From contig JBKDUF010000079.1 in NCBI GenBank assembly GCA_046339595.1, positions 11,972-75,971 on the forward strand: a stretch of 64,000 nucleotides of DNA, read 5' to 3'. This DNA comes from Ga0077527 sp021300125. Lineage in GTDB: Bacteria; Pseudomonadota; Gammaproteobacteria; Burkholderiales; SG8-41. Below are positions 45,730 through 54,916 of the stretch, one piece after another. Both the position numbers and the translations under genes were made by a program. Position 1 is the first letter of the stretch. Every line of letters begins with the position of its first letter. A model generated the notes under the pieces. It had not been told where the DNA came from. It saw only the letters and a program-made list of their open reading frames with translations, and did not search any database.

Positions 45730-47508
45730 TTACGGCAGGAGGGCTGAAGAACTGAACTGATTTTTCTGTTGAAGCTCATTGTCCAGTTCATTTTGTAACT
45801 TCCCGATGACATCCTGCCAACTGCCTGCCGTTCCCTGACGAAACAGGCGAATCCCGGGGTACCAAGGCAAGGTTTCACCGCCGAGGCCGTAACGCCATTC
45901 GGGCGCAAACGGCACCATCACCCAAGCCCGGCCGCCGAGTGCTCCGGCAAGGTGTATCACAGAAGTACAGACGCTGATGACAAGGTCAAGGCCAGCCACC
46001 AAGGCAGCAGTTTCGTCATAATCGCCGTCAATGGCTTCCGGCCAGTCGGCGACAGCGACATCCTCGCGTTCACGCAACGATTCCAGTTCCTGCTTGCGCT
46101 CGCCATACTGCAGGTTGACCCAGCGCACTCCGGGCGTACGCAGCAATGGCGCCAGCAATTCCAGGGGCAGGGTACGGCGCTGGCGATGGGTGAATGCAGT
46201 GCCGCCCCGCCAAGACAGGCCGATCTTGAGCCCGGGACCAAGGCTGTCGAGTCGGTGCCGCCAGTAGCGGACGCGACCGGGGTCGGCCTTGAGATAACCC
46301 TGATGTGCCGGAAACTGCCGCAGCGAGCTGCGCAGGTATCGAGGCACACTGGCACTGTAGATCCGCACATCCACATCCGTGCGTTCAAAGACGGAAGACT
46401 TGACCGCGTCATCAACAATCGGCACGAATTCGGCCCCCGGAAAAGACCGCCGGAACAAGGCCACAAGACGGGGCTCGCACTCGATCACGCAATGCTCGGC
46501 ATCGGCGATCAGTTCGGAATAGCAAGAGGAATACATGATGTCATCGCCAAGCCCCTGCTCCCGCAAGACATGCAGGGTGCGACCGCGCAGGCTGCTGCCG
46601 TTCCAGCGCGGCTCGCACGGCCGGCGTGTTCCCCGCCGGATTTTGAAACGGTATTCAAACCCGTCCCAGCCGTCGCGGTAACGGCCACGCATCAGGTTCA
46701 GCATTCCCAGGTGAAACAACGCGTCAGGATAGTTGGGCAGCACCCTCAGGGCGCGACGATAGGCGGCGACAGCCTCCTCTGCTCGGCCTAAACCAAGTAG
46801 CGCAGAGCCCAGTGTGACAAAAATTCCCGGCACGTTGGACTTGAGTGCGATTGCAGCCTGACAGGCCTGCACCGCACCCTCGTGCTCTCCAGTCGCAAAA
46901 CGGGCATAACCGAGAAAAAAATGCGTCTCGAAACAGGGCCCTCGCTCCAGCATCGCCCGCTCAGCCACACGCAGGGCTGCCTCGAACTGGCCCAGTTGAT
47001 CCTGCTTGAGAATCAGTCGCTCGAGAATATCAAGCCGCTCGGGTGCGAATTCATGGGCTGCAGCAATATGCTCCAAGGCCTCGGCGTGGCTTGAAACGCC
47101 CTCCAGGATATCGGCAAGAAGCAGGCGGTGCGCGGCTTCGGAGGGCTGCAAATCAACTGCCCGGCGTACGTGAAATTCTGCCTCCTCCACGGAGCCCGAT
47201 CCCCGCAACAAGCCCGCGAGGGCGGCATGGGCCTCGGCAAAATCAGGCGCCCCGGCTAGCGCCATCTGTAACAGGGGTTCAGCTTCGCCCTCCCTTCCCA
47301 GCTCGATCAGGGCCAGCGCATTGAAGTAAAGTGCCTGGGGATGACCGGGCAAGGCAGACAGGGTTTCACTGCATAATCGCAGCACTGCGCCGTATTCGTT
47401 GCGTCCGAAGGCGTTGATAACCAAGTCTCGTTGCGTCCAGCCAGCGGTCTTGCCGCCGTCGCGGGTGGATCTGGAGCGGAAAAAAGTGTTTAGCAGATTG
47501 AGCAGCAT
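45730..47508 (-). CDS. TPR protein with C-terminal glycosyltransferase-like (GT-B/GT9-type) domain
   Basis: 592 aa. Residues about 30-300 form a TPR array (HPQALYFNALALIELGREGEAEPLLQ, then VTLGSALLGLGRAEEAVAAYRRAL). The C-terminal half has LHVLREQGLGDDIMYSSC, IGLSWRGGTAFTHRQRRTLPL and ISVCTSVIHLAGALGGRAWVM, blocks shared by TPR-containing glycosyltransferases of the GT9/GT41-like groups. It lies between pilA and an unknown gene; pilin or other protein glycosylation is a reasonable guess from position. Donor and acceptor are unknown. Confidence 0.75.
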   Translation of the reverse strand: MLLNLLNTFFRSRSTRDGGKTAGWTQRDLVINAFGRNEYGAVLRLCSETLSALPGHPQALYFNALALIELGREGEAEPLLQMALAGAPDFAEAHAALAGLLRGSGSVEEAEFHVRRAVDLQPSEAAHRLLLADILEGVSSHAEALEHIAAAHEFAPERLDILERLILKQDQLGQFEAALRVAERAMLERGPCFETHFFLGYARFATGEHEGAVQACQAAIALKSNVPGIFVTLGSALLGLGRAEEAVAAYRRALRVLPNYPDALFHLGMLNLMRGRYRDGWDGFEYRFKIRRGTRRPCEPRWNGSSLRGRTLHVLREQGLGDDIMYSSCYSELIADAEHCVIECEPRLVALFRRSFPGAEFVPIVDDAVKSSVFERTDVDVRIYSASVPRYLRSSLRQFPAHQGYLKADPGRVRYWRHRLDSLGPGLKIGLSWRGGTAFTHRQRRTLPLELLAPLLRTPGVRWVNLQYGERKQELESLREREDVAVADWPEAIDGDYDETAALVAGLDLVISVCTSVIHLAGALGGRAWVMVPFAPEWRYGLGGETLPWYPGIRLFRQGTAGSWQDVIGKLQNELDNELQQKNQFSSSALLP

Positions 47509-48001
47509 GGATTGAAGGCACTTGAAGCTTGATCACTTGCAACCAGATCAAACACTCCGGGATTTGGATACGTTAAAGCCCTGTTCAGCCGTGAAAAAAG
47601 TATGGCCACGATCGGGCGCTTATGATGGATGAACGCCCATCAAATTCAGGGAAATGCTGCCAGTAACCCGTTGAAATCATTGAGGCCATTGGTATAGTAC
47701 CTCGGGCAGTTGCCGAGCTGGTTCGTTATGCAACGACGTTGTCACCGCAGATCCGGCAATGATTCCCGATATTCACCGCAACCTGCCGTCTGCCTTCAGT
47801 CCAGACCTCGTCAGCGTATCAGGACTTTCTTGCAGTTGCACACCCTGGGTGCCCCGCCCCGGCAGCGCTGAATTGTCCCGGCATTCTGGCGACAGCGCGA
47901 ATTGAGAAACCACTTCACCAGGAGCGATGGTCTTGGTATTCTGCGGCCGCTCGGGGTCCTGGATATGCGCACCTCGGGATGCAGTCATAGGAGAAGAAGC
48001 G
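47509..48001 (+). other. long intergenic region with a promoter and unusually long leader
   Basis: About 490 bases. A good promoter at 47671-47698 points right, leaving roughly 295 bases of leader before the small gene at 48002. No tRNA, riboswitch or ORF with family resemblance is recognised in the leader, so a regulatory RNA cannot be excluded. Confidence 0.5.
47671..47698 (+). promoter_or_regulatory. sigma-70-type promoter upstream of the 48002 gene
   Basis: TTGAAA (47671-47676), 16-base spacer, TATAGT (47693-47698), each 5/6 to consensus. Transcription would start near 47705. Confidence 0.6.
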
Positions 48002-48322
48002 ATGATTCTATTTGGATCGGCATCGGGAAAAGACGTGGATAAATTCGCCGGGCAACTGGTGGACGAGGTTTTCAGATTGCGCCCGCCAGAGGACAAGGCT
48101 GGCCCCTTGAACCCCGGAGTATCGCTCAAATACCTGGAACAACGTGTTGACGCACTGTTCGCCACCGCGACTGCTTTTCGCAAGCAGCACAAACTCGGCA
48201 TTTACAAGAAAGCCCGCCTTGCAAACAGCTTCCGCTGGGAAATGAAGGAGCGCGGCTACGAAAACAGCTTCATCGAGATGATCACCGAGAAACTGGTGGT
48301 GGCGCTGGCGCGCAAGGACTGA
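48002..48322 (+). CDS. small hypothetical protein
   Basis: 106 aa starting MILFGSASGKDVDKFAGQLVDEVF. The ATG at 48002 has AGGAG eight bases upstream and is preferred over an in-frame ATG at 47927 whose AGGAG is only two bases away. The protein is soluble and charged, with a C-terminal helical part (KKARLANSFRWEMKERGYENSFIEMITEKLVVALARKD). I do not recognise the family. It stands alone on the plus strand and is convergent with the HD-GYP gene. Confidence 0.65.
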   Translation: MILFGSASGKDVDKFAGQLVDEVFRLRPPEDKAGPLNPGVSLKYLEQRVDALFATATAFRKQHKLGIYKKARLANSFRWEMKERGYENSFIEMITEKLVVALARKD

Positions 48323-48352
48323 CCCGGCAAAAAGACAGGCAGCCCCCCCCTT

Positions 48353-48380
48353 TAACTATTTGTTTTAAAATCTATTTTTT
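48353..48380 (-). promoter_or_regulatory. IHF-type site at the HD-GYP gene 3' end
   Basis: The minus strand of 48353-48365 is AAACAAATAGTTA, one mismatch from WATCAANNNNTTR, with an A/T tract on its 5' side that includes the HD-GYP stop codon. It lies between two converging genes, so a promoter role is unlikely. Confidence 0.35.
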
Positions 48381-49991
48381 GGGCGGCGGCAGGTAACCGG
48401 GAATCCGCGTGACATCCACGTCGTCGATCTGCTCCGGCGCCATGAATTCGCGCGCATAGCGCTCGTAGACCTTTTCCCAGATGAACACGTCGAACAGGTC
48501 GGGATCGACGTGGCCGTTCAGCTTGAACTTGCCGAGGATGGTCAGCGACTCGGTCAGCGTATTGCCTTTCTTGTAAGGCCGGTCCTTGGCGGTGAGCGCC
48601 TCGAAGATGTCTGCGATGCCCATGCAGCGCGCCTGCACCGACATCTGCTCGCGGGTGAGCCCGCGCGGATAACCCTTGCCATCCATGCGCTCATGGTGGC
48701 CGCCGGCATACTCCGGAACCCTGCGCAGGTGCTTGGGCCAGGGCAAGGCCTCGAGCATCTGGATCGTCACGTCGATATGGTGGTTGATGATCTGGCGTTC
48801 CGCAACAGTCAGCGTGCCGGCGCGGATGGTCAGGTTTTCGAGCTCGTCGGCGTCAAGGAAATCGCGCATCTGGCCGTCGGGGCCGCGCCAGCGGTAGCGT
48901 ATTGCGATCTCCCGCACGCGGGCCATGTCGGCCTCTCCCATCGCTTCACCGCCGACGTTGGTTTTGCGCAGGAATTCGCGGTCGGCGTCGATGGTCCGCA
49001 GCAGCGATGCGATGGAAGCAGCATCGCGGCCGGCACGCAGGGCCTCGAGTTCGGCATCGCGCTTGACCACCTCAAAGCGGGTATCGATGAGGTCGATGCG
49101 GTCAAAGATGGTCTGCAGCTTGGTTGCCTTGTCGACGATATGCACCGGCGTCGTGACCTTGCCGCAGTCATGCAACAGGCCCGCGATTCGCAGCTCGTAG
49201 CGATCACGGTCGGTCATGCTGAAATCGCGCAATGGTCCGATCCGGCAGTTGTTGACCGCTTCGGCCAGCATCATGGTCAGCGTGGGCACCCGTTCACAGT
49301 GCCCCCCGGTGTACGGCGACTTGTCGTCAATCGCCGCGTTGATCATCTTGATGAAGGACTCGAACAGGGTCTCGAGGTGATTGATCAGCAGCCGGTTGGT
49401 CAGCGCGATGGCCGCCTGCGAGGCCAGCGACTCGGCGAGCTGCTGGTCTTCCTCGGAGAATGCCGTGACCTTGCCGGTCACTCGATCCTTGGCGTTGATC
49501 AGCTGCAGCACGCCGATGATCTCCTCCTCGTGGTTCTTCATCGGAACGGTGAGGAAGGAGGTCGAGCGGTAGCCGGTCTTCTGGTCGAATTTCTTGGTTC
49601 CTGAAAAGTCGAAGCCGGCTTCGCTGTAGGCATCAGCGACGTTGACCGAGCAGTCGTGATGCACGGCATAGGCCGCGACCATGCTGTGTACCGGCCGGCC
49701 GTCGGGCTCATGGAGATTGACCGGGTAGAACGGAATCTCGTTGCCGCTGGTGCCGCCCATGGCAATGCCGAGCGAATCGTTGCGCATGATTTCGAAGCGC
49801 AGTGTCTGATCCTCGGTCATCCGGTAAAGGGTGCCGCCGTCGGCATTGGTGATGGTCTTGGCCGCCACCAGGATCGCCTCCAGCAGGCGGGTGATGTCGC
49901 GCTCGCGGGACAGCGCCACACCAATGCGCAGCAGCTCGGCCAGCCGGTGCGGCAGATCGCCCTGGGCCGGTGACACGCGCATCTGGTTCAT
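48372..49991 (-). CDS. GAF domain HD-GYP phosphodiesterase
   Basis: 539 aa. The N-terminal GAF domain occupies about 20-200. The HD-GYP domain follows with GGHCERV, LLHDCGK (HD at 274-275), INHH (404-405) and HHERMDGKGYPRGL (GYP at 440-442). HD-GYP proteins hydrolyse c-di-GMP to pGpG/GMP. About 100 extra residues (roughly 290-395) lie between the HD pair and the next histidines compared with a standard domain. It is last in the kinase-phosphatase-cyclase-ATPase cluster, 19 bases after the ATPase gene, and shares the GAF sensor type with it. Confidence 0.9.
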   Translation of the reverse strand: MNQMRVSPAQGDLPHRLAELLRIGVALSRERDITRLLEAILVAAKTITNADGGTLYRMTEDQTLRFEIMRNDSLGIAMGGTSGNEIPFYPVNLHEPDGRPVHSMVAAYAVHHDCSVNVADAYSEAGFDFSGTKKFDQKTGYRSTSFLTVPMKNHEEEIIGVLQLINAKDRVTGKVTAFSEEDQQLAESLASQAAIALTNRLLINHLETLFESFIKMINAAIDDKSPYTGGHCERVPTLTMMLAEAVNNCRIGPLRDFSMTDRDRYELRIAGLLHDCGKVTTPVHIVDKATKLQTIFDRIDLIDTRFEVVKRDAELEALRAGRDAASIASLLRTIDADREFLRKTNVGGEAMGEADMARVREIAIRYRWRGPDGQMRDFLDADELENLTIRAGTLTVAERQIINHHIDVTIQMLEALPWPKHLRRVPEYAGGHHERMDGKGYPRGLTREQMSVQARCMGIADIFEALTAKDRPYKKGNTLTESLTILGKFKLNGHVDPDLFDVFIWEKVYERYAREFMAPEQIDDVDVTRIPGYLPPPKK

Positions 49992-50010
49992 GGTCTGCAG
50001 TGGTCAGCGC

Positions 50011-52389
50011 TTACTTGATGCAGACTGCGCGGACCTGCTTCATGTCGGTGATGCCCATGAGCACCTTTTCAATGCCGTCCTGCTTCAGGGTGCGCATGCC
50101 GTCATTGAGGCAGGTGGCAAGCATTTCGGCAACCCGCGCATGTTCCGCGATGTTTTTCTTCAACGCGTCAGTGCCGACCAGCAACTCGTGCAGGCCGACG
50201 CGGCCTTTGTAGCCGCTGCCGCCGCAGACTTCGCAGCCCACCGCCTCGTGAATCACCAGCTTGCCGTTCTTGTTGCCGTAGTTGGCAATCCACTCTTCAA
50301 GCAGCTTCTCTTCCTGCCCCTTGGGATCATTCTTCCAGCTGGTGGTGTTCTTGAGCTCGAGCGCGAATTCCGCGATCAGCGCATGGATTTCATCCGGCGT
50401 CGCTTCATGGGGCTTCTTGCACTTCCCGCACAGGCGCTTGGCCAGGCGCTGCGCGAGGATGCCCAGCAGCGCGTCGGCGAAGTTGAACGGATCCATGCCC
50501 ATGTCGAGCAGGCGGATGATCGATTCGGGTGCGCTGTTCGTGTGCAGGGTGGCAAATACCAGGTGGCCGGTCAGCGAGGCTTCAATTCCGGTACCGGTGG
50601 TTTCCTTGTCCCGCATCTCGCCAACCATGATGATGTCCGGGTCCGCGCGCAGAAAGGCCTTCATAGCCACCGCGAAGGTCATGCCCGCCTTCGGATTCAT
50701 CTGCACCTGGCGCAGACCCTTCTGCGTGATCTCCACCGGATCCTCGGCGGTCCATATCTTGGTATCAGGGGTGTTCAGGTAGCCGAGCACCGAATGCAGC
50801 GTGGTGGTCTTGCCCGAACCGGTGGGCCCGCAGACGAAAAACAGGCCGTAGGGCTTGGACACCGTCGCCTTCAGGGTTTCCAGGTTGTTCTTGGTCAGGC
50901 CCAGTTTGTCCAGCGGGATCGGCTCGCCGGCGGCAAGGATACGCATCACGATGTCCTCGACGCCGCCAGCGGAGGGTATCGTCGCCACGCGCAGTTCGAT
51001 GTCGAGGGGGCCGAATTTCTTGAACTTGATCTTGCCGTCCTGCGGCCGCCGGCGCTCGGAAATGTCGAGGTCGCACATGATCTTCAGGCGCGCCGAGATG
51101 GCGTTGCGGTAGCTCGCCGGAATCTGGATGTAGGGCACCAGAGAGCCGTCCTTGCGGAAGCGGATTTCGGTCTTGGCCTTGCCCGGATAGGGCTCGATGT
51201 GGATGTCCGAGGCGCCCTGCTGGTAAGCGTCGATGATGACCTTGTTGACCAGCTTGACCAGCTCGTTGTCCGCCGCGGCCGAAGCGACATCCTCGCCGCC
51301 GCCTTCTCCGCTTTCAATCTCTTCGTCGAGCGTGCCTAGCAGGTCGTCGATGTTCCCGGAGTCCTCCAGCGCGGAGCTGATGCCGAAAAGCTGTTCAAGC
51401 GTGTTGGCAAATTCCTTGTTGGTGGTGACGCGGTAGACGATCTTGCTCTTGGGATAGACGTTGGCGACCATGCGCGAAGCCTTGACCCGTTCGGGATCGA
51501 GCGCCATCACCAGGATGCCGTCCTTGGTGTCCTCCAGCGGAACCCACTGATTGGTCAGGCAGAACTCGCGGTTCATGTTCTTCATCAGGTCAGGCGACTT
51601 GATGCGGTCCTGCTTGAAGGACTCGTAAGGCACGCCGAAGTAGCCGGCCAGCGCCTCGCCCAGTGCCGGCAGCTTGACCTGGAATTCGTCGGTGAGCACG
51701 GTTTCCACATCAAGGTTCTTGCGCCGCGCCGAGCGTTGCGCGAGTTCGAGTTCCTCCGCTGAAATCACTGCATTGGTGACCAAGCCGTCATATTTGCTGT
51801 GCACCTGCATCATCGGGCCCTGGCGCTGGCGGAACGCGATCGCCAGGGTCTCGGTCAGCGAATACACACCCTCTTCCATCATCGGCGGGAAGGGGGTGCC
51901 GGCCTTGTTGTTGATGATCTGCACGACGCCGATCAGGTCCTTCGTCTTGGCCTCGATCACCGGCGCCACCAGCATCTGCTTGGTGCGATAGCCGGTCTTG
52001 GCGTCCACCGCCTTAAGGAAATTGAGCTGCGCGCTGTACGACTTCAGCTCGGCATCGTCATACACGTCACGGATGTTGACCACGCGCTTGTGGGTGGCGA
52101 CAAAACCGGCGATCGACTGCTCGTTGATCGGCAGCTTGATGTCCTTGAATGAATTGAGGCCGGTCTTCACCTTCGAAACGATCGAGCCCTTGTCCTCGGA
52201 CAGCAGGTAGATCGTCAGGCGGTCGGCGTTGAAGAGGTTGCACAGTTCCTGCGAGAGCTCGAGGATGATCTCTTCGATGTTCTTCGTGGCGTGGATCTTG
52301 TTGGTAACCGCCTGCAGCCTCTGCTGAAAACCGAGTTTCTCGGCCAGGTTTTCCGCTGCAACCGGCTTGCTCTGGAGAACTGTGCTCAT
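50011..52389 (-). CDS. GAF-fused GspE/PilB-type secretion/pilus ATPase
   Basis: 792 aa. An N-terminal GAF domain (about 25-190) precedes a GspE N-terminal-like segment (about 205-335) and the ATPase (about 375-700). Motifs: Walker A GPTGSGKT (521-528), Asp box IWTAEDPVEI, Walker B DPDIIMVGEMRD, His box GHLVFATLHTNSA, and the zinc tetracysteine CGKCKKP...CEVCGGSGYKGR. No gspF/pilC, pilD or pilM-Q genes accompany it, so it is an orphan motor. The GAF domain implies control by a small ligand, possibly a cyclic nucleotide. A sigma-54-like TGGCGT-N5-TTGTG near 52500 is weak. Confidence 0.92.
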   Translation of the reverse strand: MSTVLQSKPVAAENLAEKLGFQQRLQAVTNKIHATKNIEEIILELSQELCNLFNADRLTIYLLSEDKGSIVSKVKTGLNSFKDIKLPINEQSIAGFVATHKRVVNIRDVYDDAELKSYSAQLNFLKAVDAKTGYRTKQMLVAPVIEAKTKDLIGVVQIINNKAGTPFPPMMEEGVYSLTETLAIAFRQRQGPMMQVHSKYDGLVTNAVISAEELELAQRSARRKNLDVETVLTDEFQVKLPALGEALAGYFGVPYESFKQDRIKSPDLMKNMNREFCLTNQWVPLEDTKDGILVMALDPERVKASRMVANVYPKSKIVYRVTTNKEFANTLEQLFGISSALEDSGNIDDLLGTLDEEIESGEGGGEDVASAAADNELVKLVNKVIIDAYQQGASDIHIEPYPGKAKTEIRFRKDGSLVPYIQIPASYRNAISARLKIMCDLDISERRRPQDGKIKFKKFGPLDIELRVATIPSAGGVEDIVMRILAAGEPIPLDKLGLTKNNLETLKATVSKPYGLFFVCGPTGSGKTTTLHSVLGYLNTPDTKIWTAEDPVEITQKGLRQVQMNPKAGMTFAVAMKAFLRADPDIIMVGEMRDKETTGTGIEASLTGHLVFATLHTNSAPESIIRLLDMGMDPFNFADALLGILAQRLAKRLCGKCKKPHEATPDEIHALIAEFALELKNTTSWKNDPKGQEEKLLEEWIANYGNKNGKLVIHEAVGCEVCGGSGYKGRVGLHELLVGTDALKKNIAEHARVAEMLATCLNDGMRTLKQDGIEKVLMGITDMKQVRAVCIK

Positions 52390-52554
52390 CGTGACCTCGC
52401 TAATCCTGTATCACCGCGGCCGGCGCCGGCGGCTGCACCCCGGCGCCCTGCGCTGATGAACCTTTCCTCAATTCCGGATGCGAAGTGTGTCACACAACGC
52501 AGACGCCAGGGATGGCTTAACGGCCGGGTCGGAACAGGAAACCGGAATAAACCA

Positions 52555-52584
52555 TAACTCATTGATTTATTGAATATTTATTTG
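52555..52584 (-). promoter_or_regulatory. IHF-type site between the cyclase and ATPase genes
   Basis: The minus strand of 52555-52567 is AATCAATGAGTTA, a full match to WATCAANNNNTTR, with an A/T-only 5' flank that contains the cyclase stop codon. It lies about 165 bases upstream of the ATPase start in a 188-base gap and is nearly identical to the site at 9235-9265. Confidence 0.5.
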
Positions 52585-54806
52585 GTGTCGAATTTGTGCA
52601 CACCGACCCATCCGGCGCCTGGCGGTTCAAGCCGGTAGTGGGCAATGCGCTCGAGGAAGACTTCGTAGAGGTGCCGCGGCGCCATCTTCTGCAGGTTGAG
52701 CAATTGCAGCTCCGCCCTGTCCCAGTCCTGCGCCCGGTAATACCGCAACGCCTGGTTCCAGAGCTTGATCTCGTCAAGCAACCTGGTCTCGACCCCGGAC
52801 TCAAGACCCAGGGGCTCGTAAATCGCAATCGGCTCGTCCTTGCCCTTGACCTGCACGAGATCGATCTCGCGCAGCACGATACCGCGGATGCGTACCTTGG
52901 TTTCATGGCCGATCAGGATGGCCGCGCCATACTGCTTGGTGATGCCCTCGAGGCGAGAGCCCAGGTTCACTGCGTCGCCCATCACAGTGTAGGCCTTGCG
53001 GATCTGCGAGCCCATGTCGCCGACGCGCATGATGCCAGTATTGACACCGATGCCGATCGCGAAGGGGGGCCACCCTCTGGCATGGAATTTCTCGTTCAGC
53101 ACCTTCACCTGCTTCATCATGTCGAGCGCTGCCAGTACGGCATGCTGGGCATGATCCCTGTCCGCCAAAGGCGCCCCCCAGAACGCCATGATCGCGTCGC
53201 CGATGTATTTGTCGAGGGTACCCCGGTGGCCCTCGCGGATGACCAGGCTCATCGTGGTCAGGTAGTCGTTGATGTATTGCGACAGCTCGTCCGGATTCAG
53301 GCTTTCCGAGATCGTGGTGAAGCCGCGAACGTCGGAGAACAGAACAGTCAGTTCCTCGGCGCGGGGGGCCATATTGAACCGTTCGGGATTGCGCGCCATC
53401 TCCTCGACCAGTTCGGGCGGCACGTACTGGCCGAACAGGCCGGCAATCAGGCGGCTGCCGCGGGCCTCGACGAAAAAGCCGTAGGCCATGTTGAAGGTGA
53501 AGAGCAACAGGATCAGCATCAGAACCGAGGCAAGCGGCAGCACGAGGTTGCCATAATGAAAGACCGTCATGTTGGCTGCGATCACGGCAACTAGCGCCAG
53601 CGCCGAGGCCAGCACAGACCTGAAAGGCGAGAGCAGGGGTAGCAGCAGCGTCAGCACCGTACCGGCGAGAAACAGCAGTACGAATTCGGCACCCACCACA
53701 TACGGCGGGCGTTGCTTGATGTTGCCATCAAGGATCCCGGCGATCAGATTGGCGTGGATTTCCACCCCCGGGTATACCGGGTCAACAGGGGTCGCCCTCA
53801 GATCGAGCAGGCCTGGTGCCGTCGTGCCAACCAGCGCGATCTTGCCGCGAAGGGCCTCCACCGGCACCTTCTCGTTCAGCACATCCACCAGCGAGTAGTA
53901 GCGGAAGCTGCCCTTGGCACCGCGGTATGGCACCAGCGCTGCAGCCTGGTCGTCCACCGGGATCGCGAACGGACCGGACCTGATCCACTCAAGGCCGCTG
54001 TAACCGGTGCTTTTTCCGTCCTCCGTGACCACCGGCGTGACCGGCGGGTTCCCGTGTACCGCACGCACCATCGCCAGCGACAGTGGCTCGAAATAGGCGC
54101 CCTTGAATTCGACCAGTATCGGCACCCGGCGGAAAATGCCGTCGTGATCTGGCAGCGGGTTGAAGTGTCCGGCGCTGAAGGCCTCGCTCTGCAGTCGCTC
54201 CAGGTTGGCGGTATAGCCGTTCCACGAGGTTATGCCGACCTTGCGGCTGCCGAAGGTGCCCTTGGGCAGCACCGGCGGCGGCAGCATGCCCTTCTGGCTC
54301 GCCTCCTCGTCGGCGAGGAAAACATAGCCCATCACAACCGTGCGCCCCTTCATCTTGCGCGCAAAAATGTCGTCGTATTCAAGCTGGGGGCGCACACGTT
54401 CAAGCGCCGACTGGAACTGCGGCACCTCGCGCAGCTCGCGCTGGCCCAGACGCTCGAGCACGCGGATGCCTGAGGACTCGTCGCGCTCGGCAAACACGAC
54501 GTCGAACCCGATCGCCGCGATGCCGTACTTGTCGAACAGCTTGTCGAGCAACAGCGCTAGGCGGTCGCGCGGCCATGGCCACCGGCCCTCGCCGCCGCGC
54601 TCGCGCTCGAGCAGGCTTTTCTCGTCGATGTCGAGGATGACAATGCGCGGATCGACTGTATTCGGCATGGTCAGCCGCAGGCGAGTGTCGTAGACCATCG
54701 CCTCGAGGTTGTCGATCAGCGGCAGCCTGAACGCATGGATCGCATGCATCAGGAACACCGCCGTGATGGCGATGCCGATGATGATGCGGTTCAGATTCTT
54801 CCTCAC
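52578..54806 (-). CDS. CHASE2-domain class III adenylate/guanylate cyclase
   Basis: 742 aa. An N-terminal transmembrane helix, a periplasmic CHASE2 sensor (about 35-350), three closely spaced helices (about 365-455), then the cyclase domain. VLFSDVRGFT and GDAIMAFWGAP carry the two metal-binding Asp; DKYIGD and MGDAVNLGSRLEG supply the Lys, Asp, Asn and Arg of a canonical active adenylate cyclase. It shares the CHASE2 architecture with the kinase encoded 1.7 kb upstream. The likely output, cAMP, could act on the CNB-domain kinase at 38.7 kb or the neighbouring GAF proteins; this is inference. Confidence 0.92.
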   Translation of the reverse strand: MRKNLNRIIIGIAITAVFLMHAIHAFRLPLIDNLEAMVYDTRLRLTMPNTVDPRIVILDIDEKSLLERERGGEGRWPWPRDRLALLLDKLFDKYGIAAIGFDVVFAERDESSGIRVLERLGQRELREVPQFQSALERVRPQLEYDDIFARKMKGRTVVMGYVFLADEEASQKGMLPPPVLPKGTFGSRKVGITSWNGYTANLERLQSEAFSAGHFNPLPDHDGIFRRVPILVEFKGAYFEPLSLAMVRAVHGNPPVTPVVTEDGKSTGYSGLEWIRSGPFAIPVDDQAAALVPYRGAKGSFRYYSLVDVLNEKVPVEALRGKIALVGTTAPGLLDLRATPVDPVYPGVEIHANLIAGILDGNIKQRPPYVVGAEFVLLFLAGTVLTLLLPLLSPFRSVLASALALVAVIAANMTVFHYGNLVLPLASVLMLILLLFTFNMAYGFFVEARGSRLIAGLFGQYVPPELVEEMARNPERFNMAPRAEELTVLFSDVRGFTTISESLNPDELSQYINDYLTTMSLVIREGHRGTLDKYIGDAIMAFWGAPLADRDHAQHAVLAALDMMKQVKVLNEKFHARGWPPFAIGIGVNTGIMRVGDMGSQIRKAYTVMGDAVNLGSRLEGITKQYGAAILIGHETKVRIRGIVLREIDLVQVKGKDEPIAIYEPLGLESGVETRLLDEIKLWNQALRYYRAQDWDRAELQLLNLQKMAPRHLYEVFLERIAHYRLEPPGAGWVGVHKFDTK

Positions 54807-54916
54807 CCTGTCCTAGCGCTCCACTCAGGCCGGCTTCCGCAGCGGCGGAAGCGGTGCTGTGGTTGCCCGGGTACGGTTGCAGCCCCGCCTGACAGAATCG
54901 GGCAGGGGCAATACCG

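Noticed and set aside
52487..52509. CRP-like GTGTGTCACAC and a sigma-54-like TGGCGT/TTGTG upstream of the GAF-ATPase gene
   Set aside because: The palindrome is too short for a CRP site and the sigma-54 match lacks the GC at -12; kept only as a remark.
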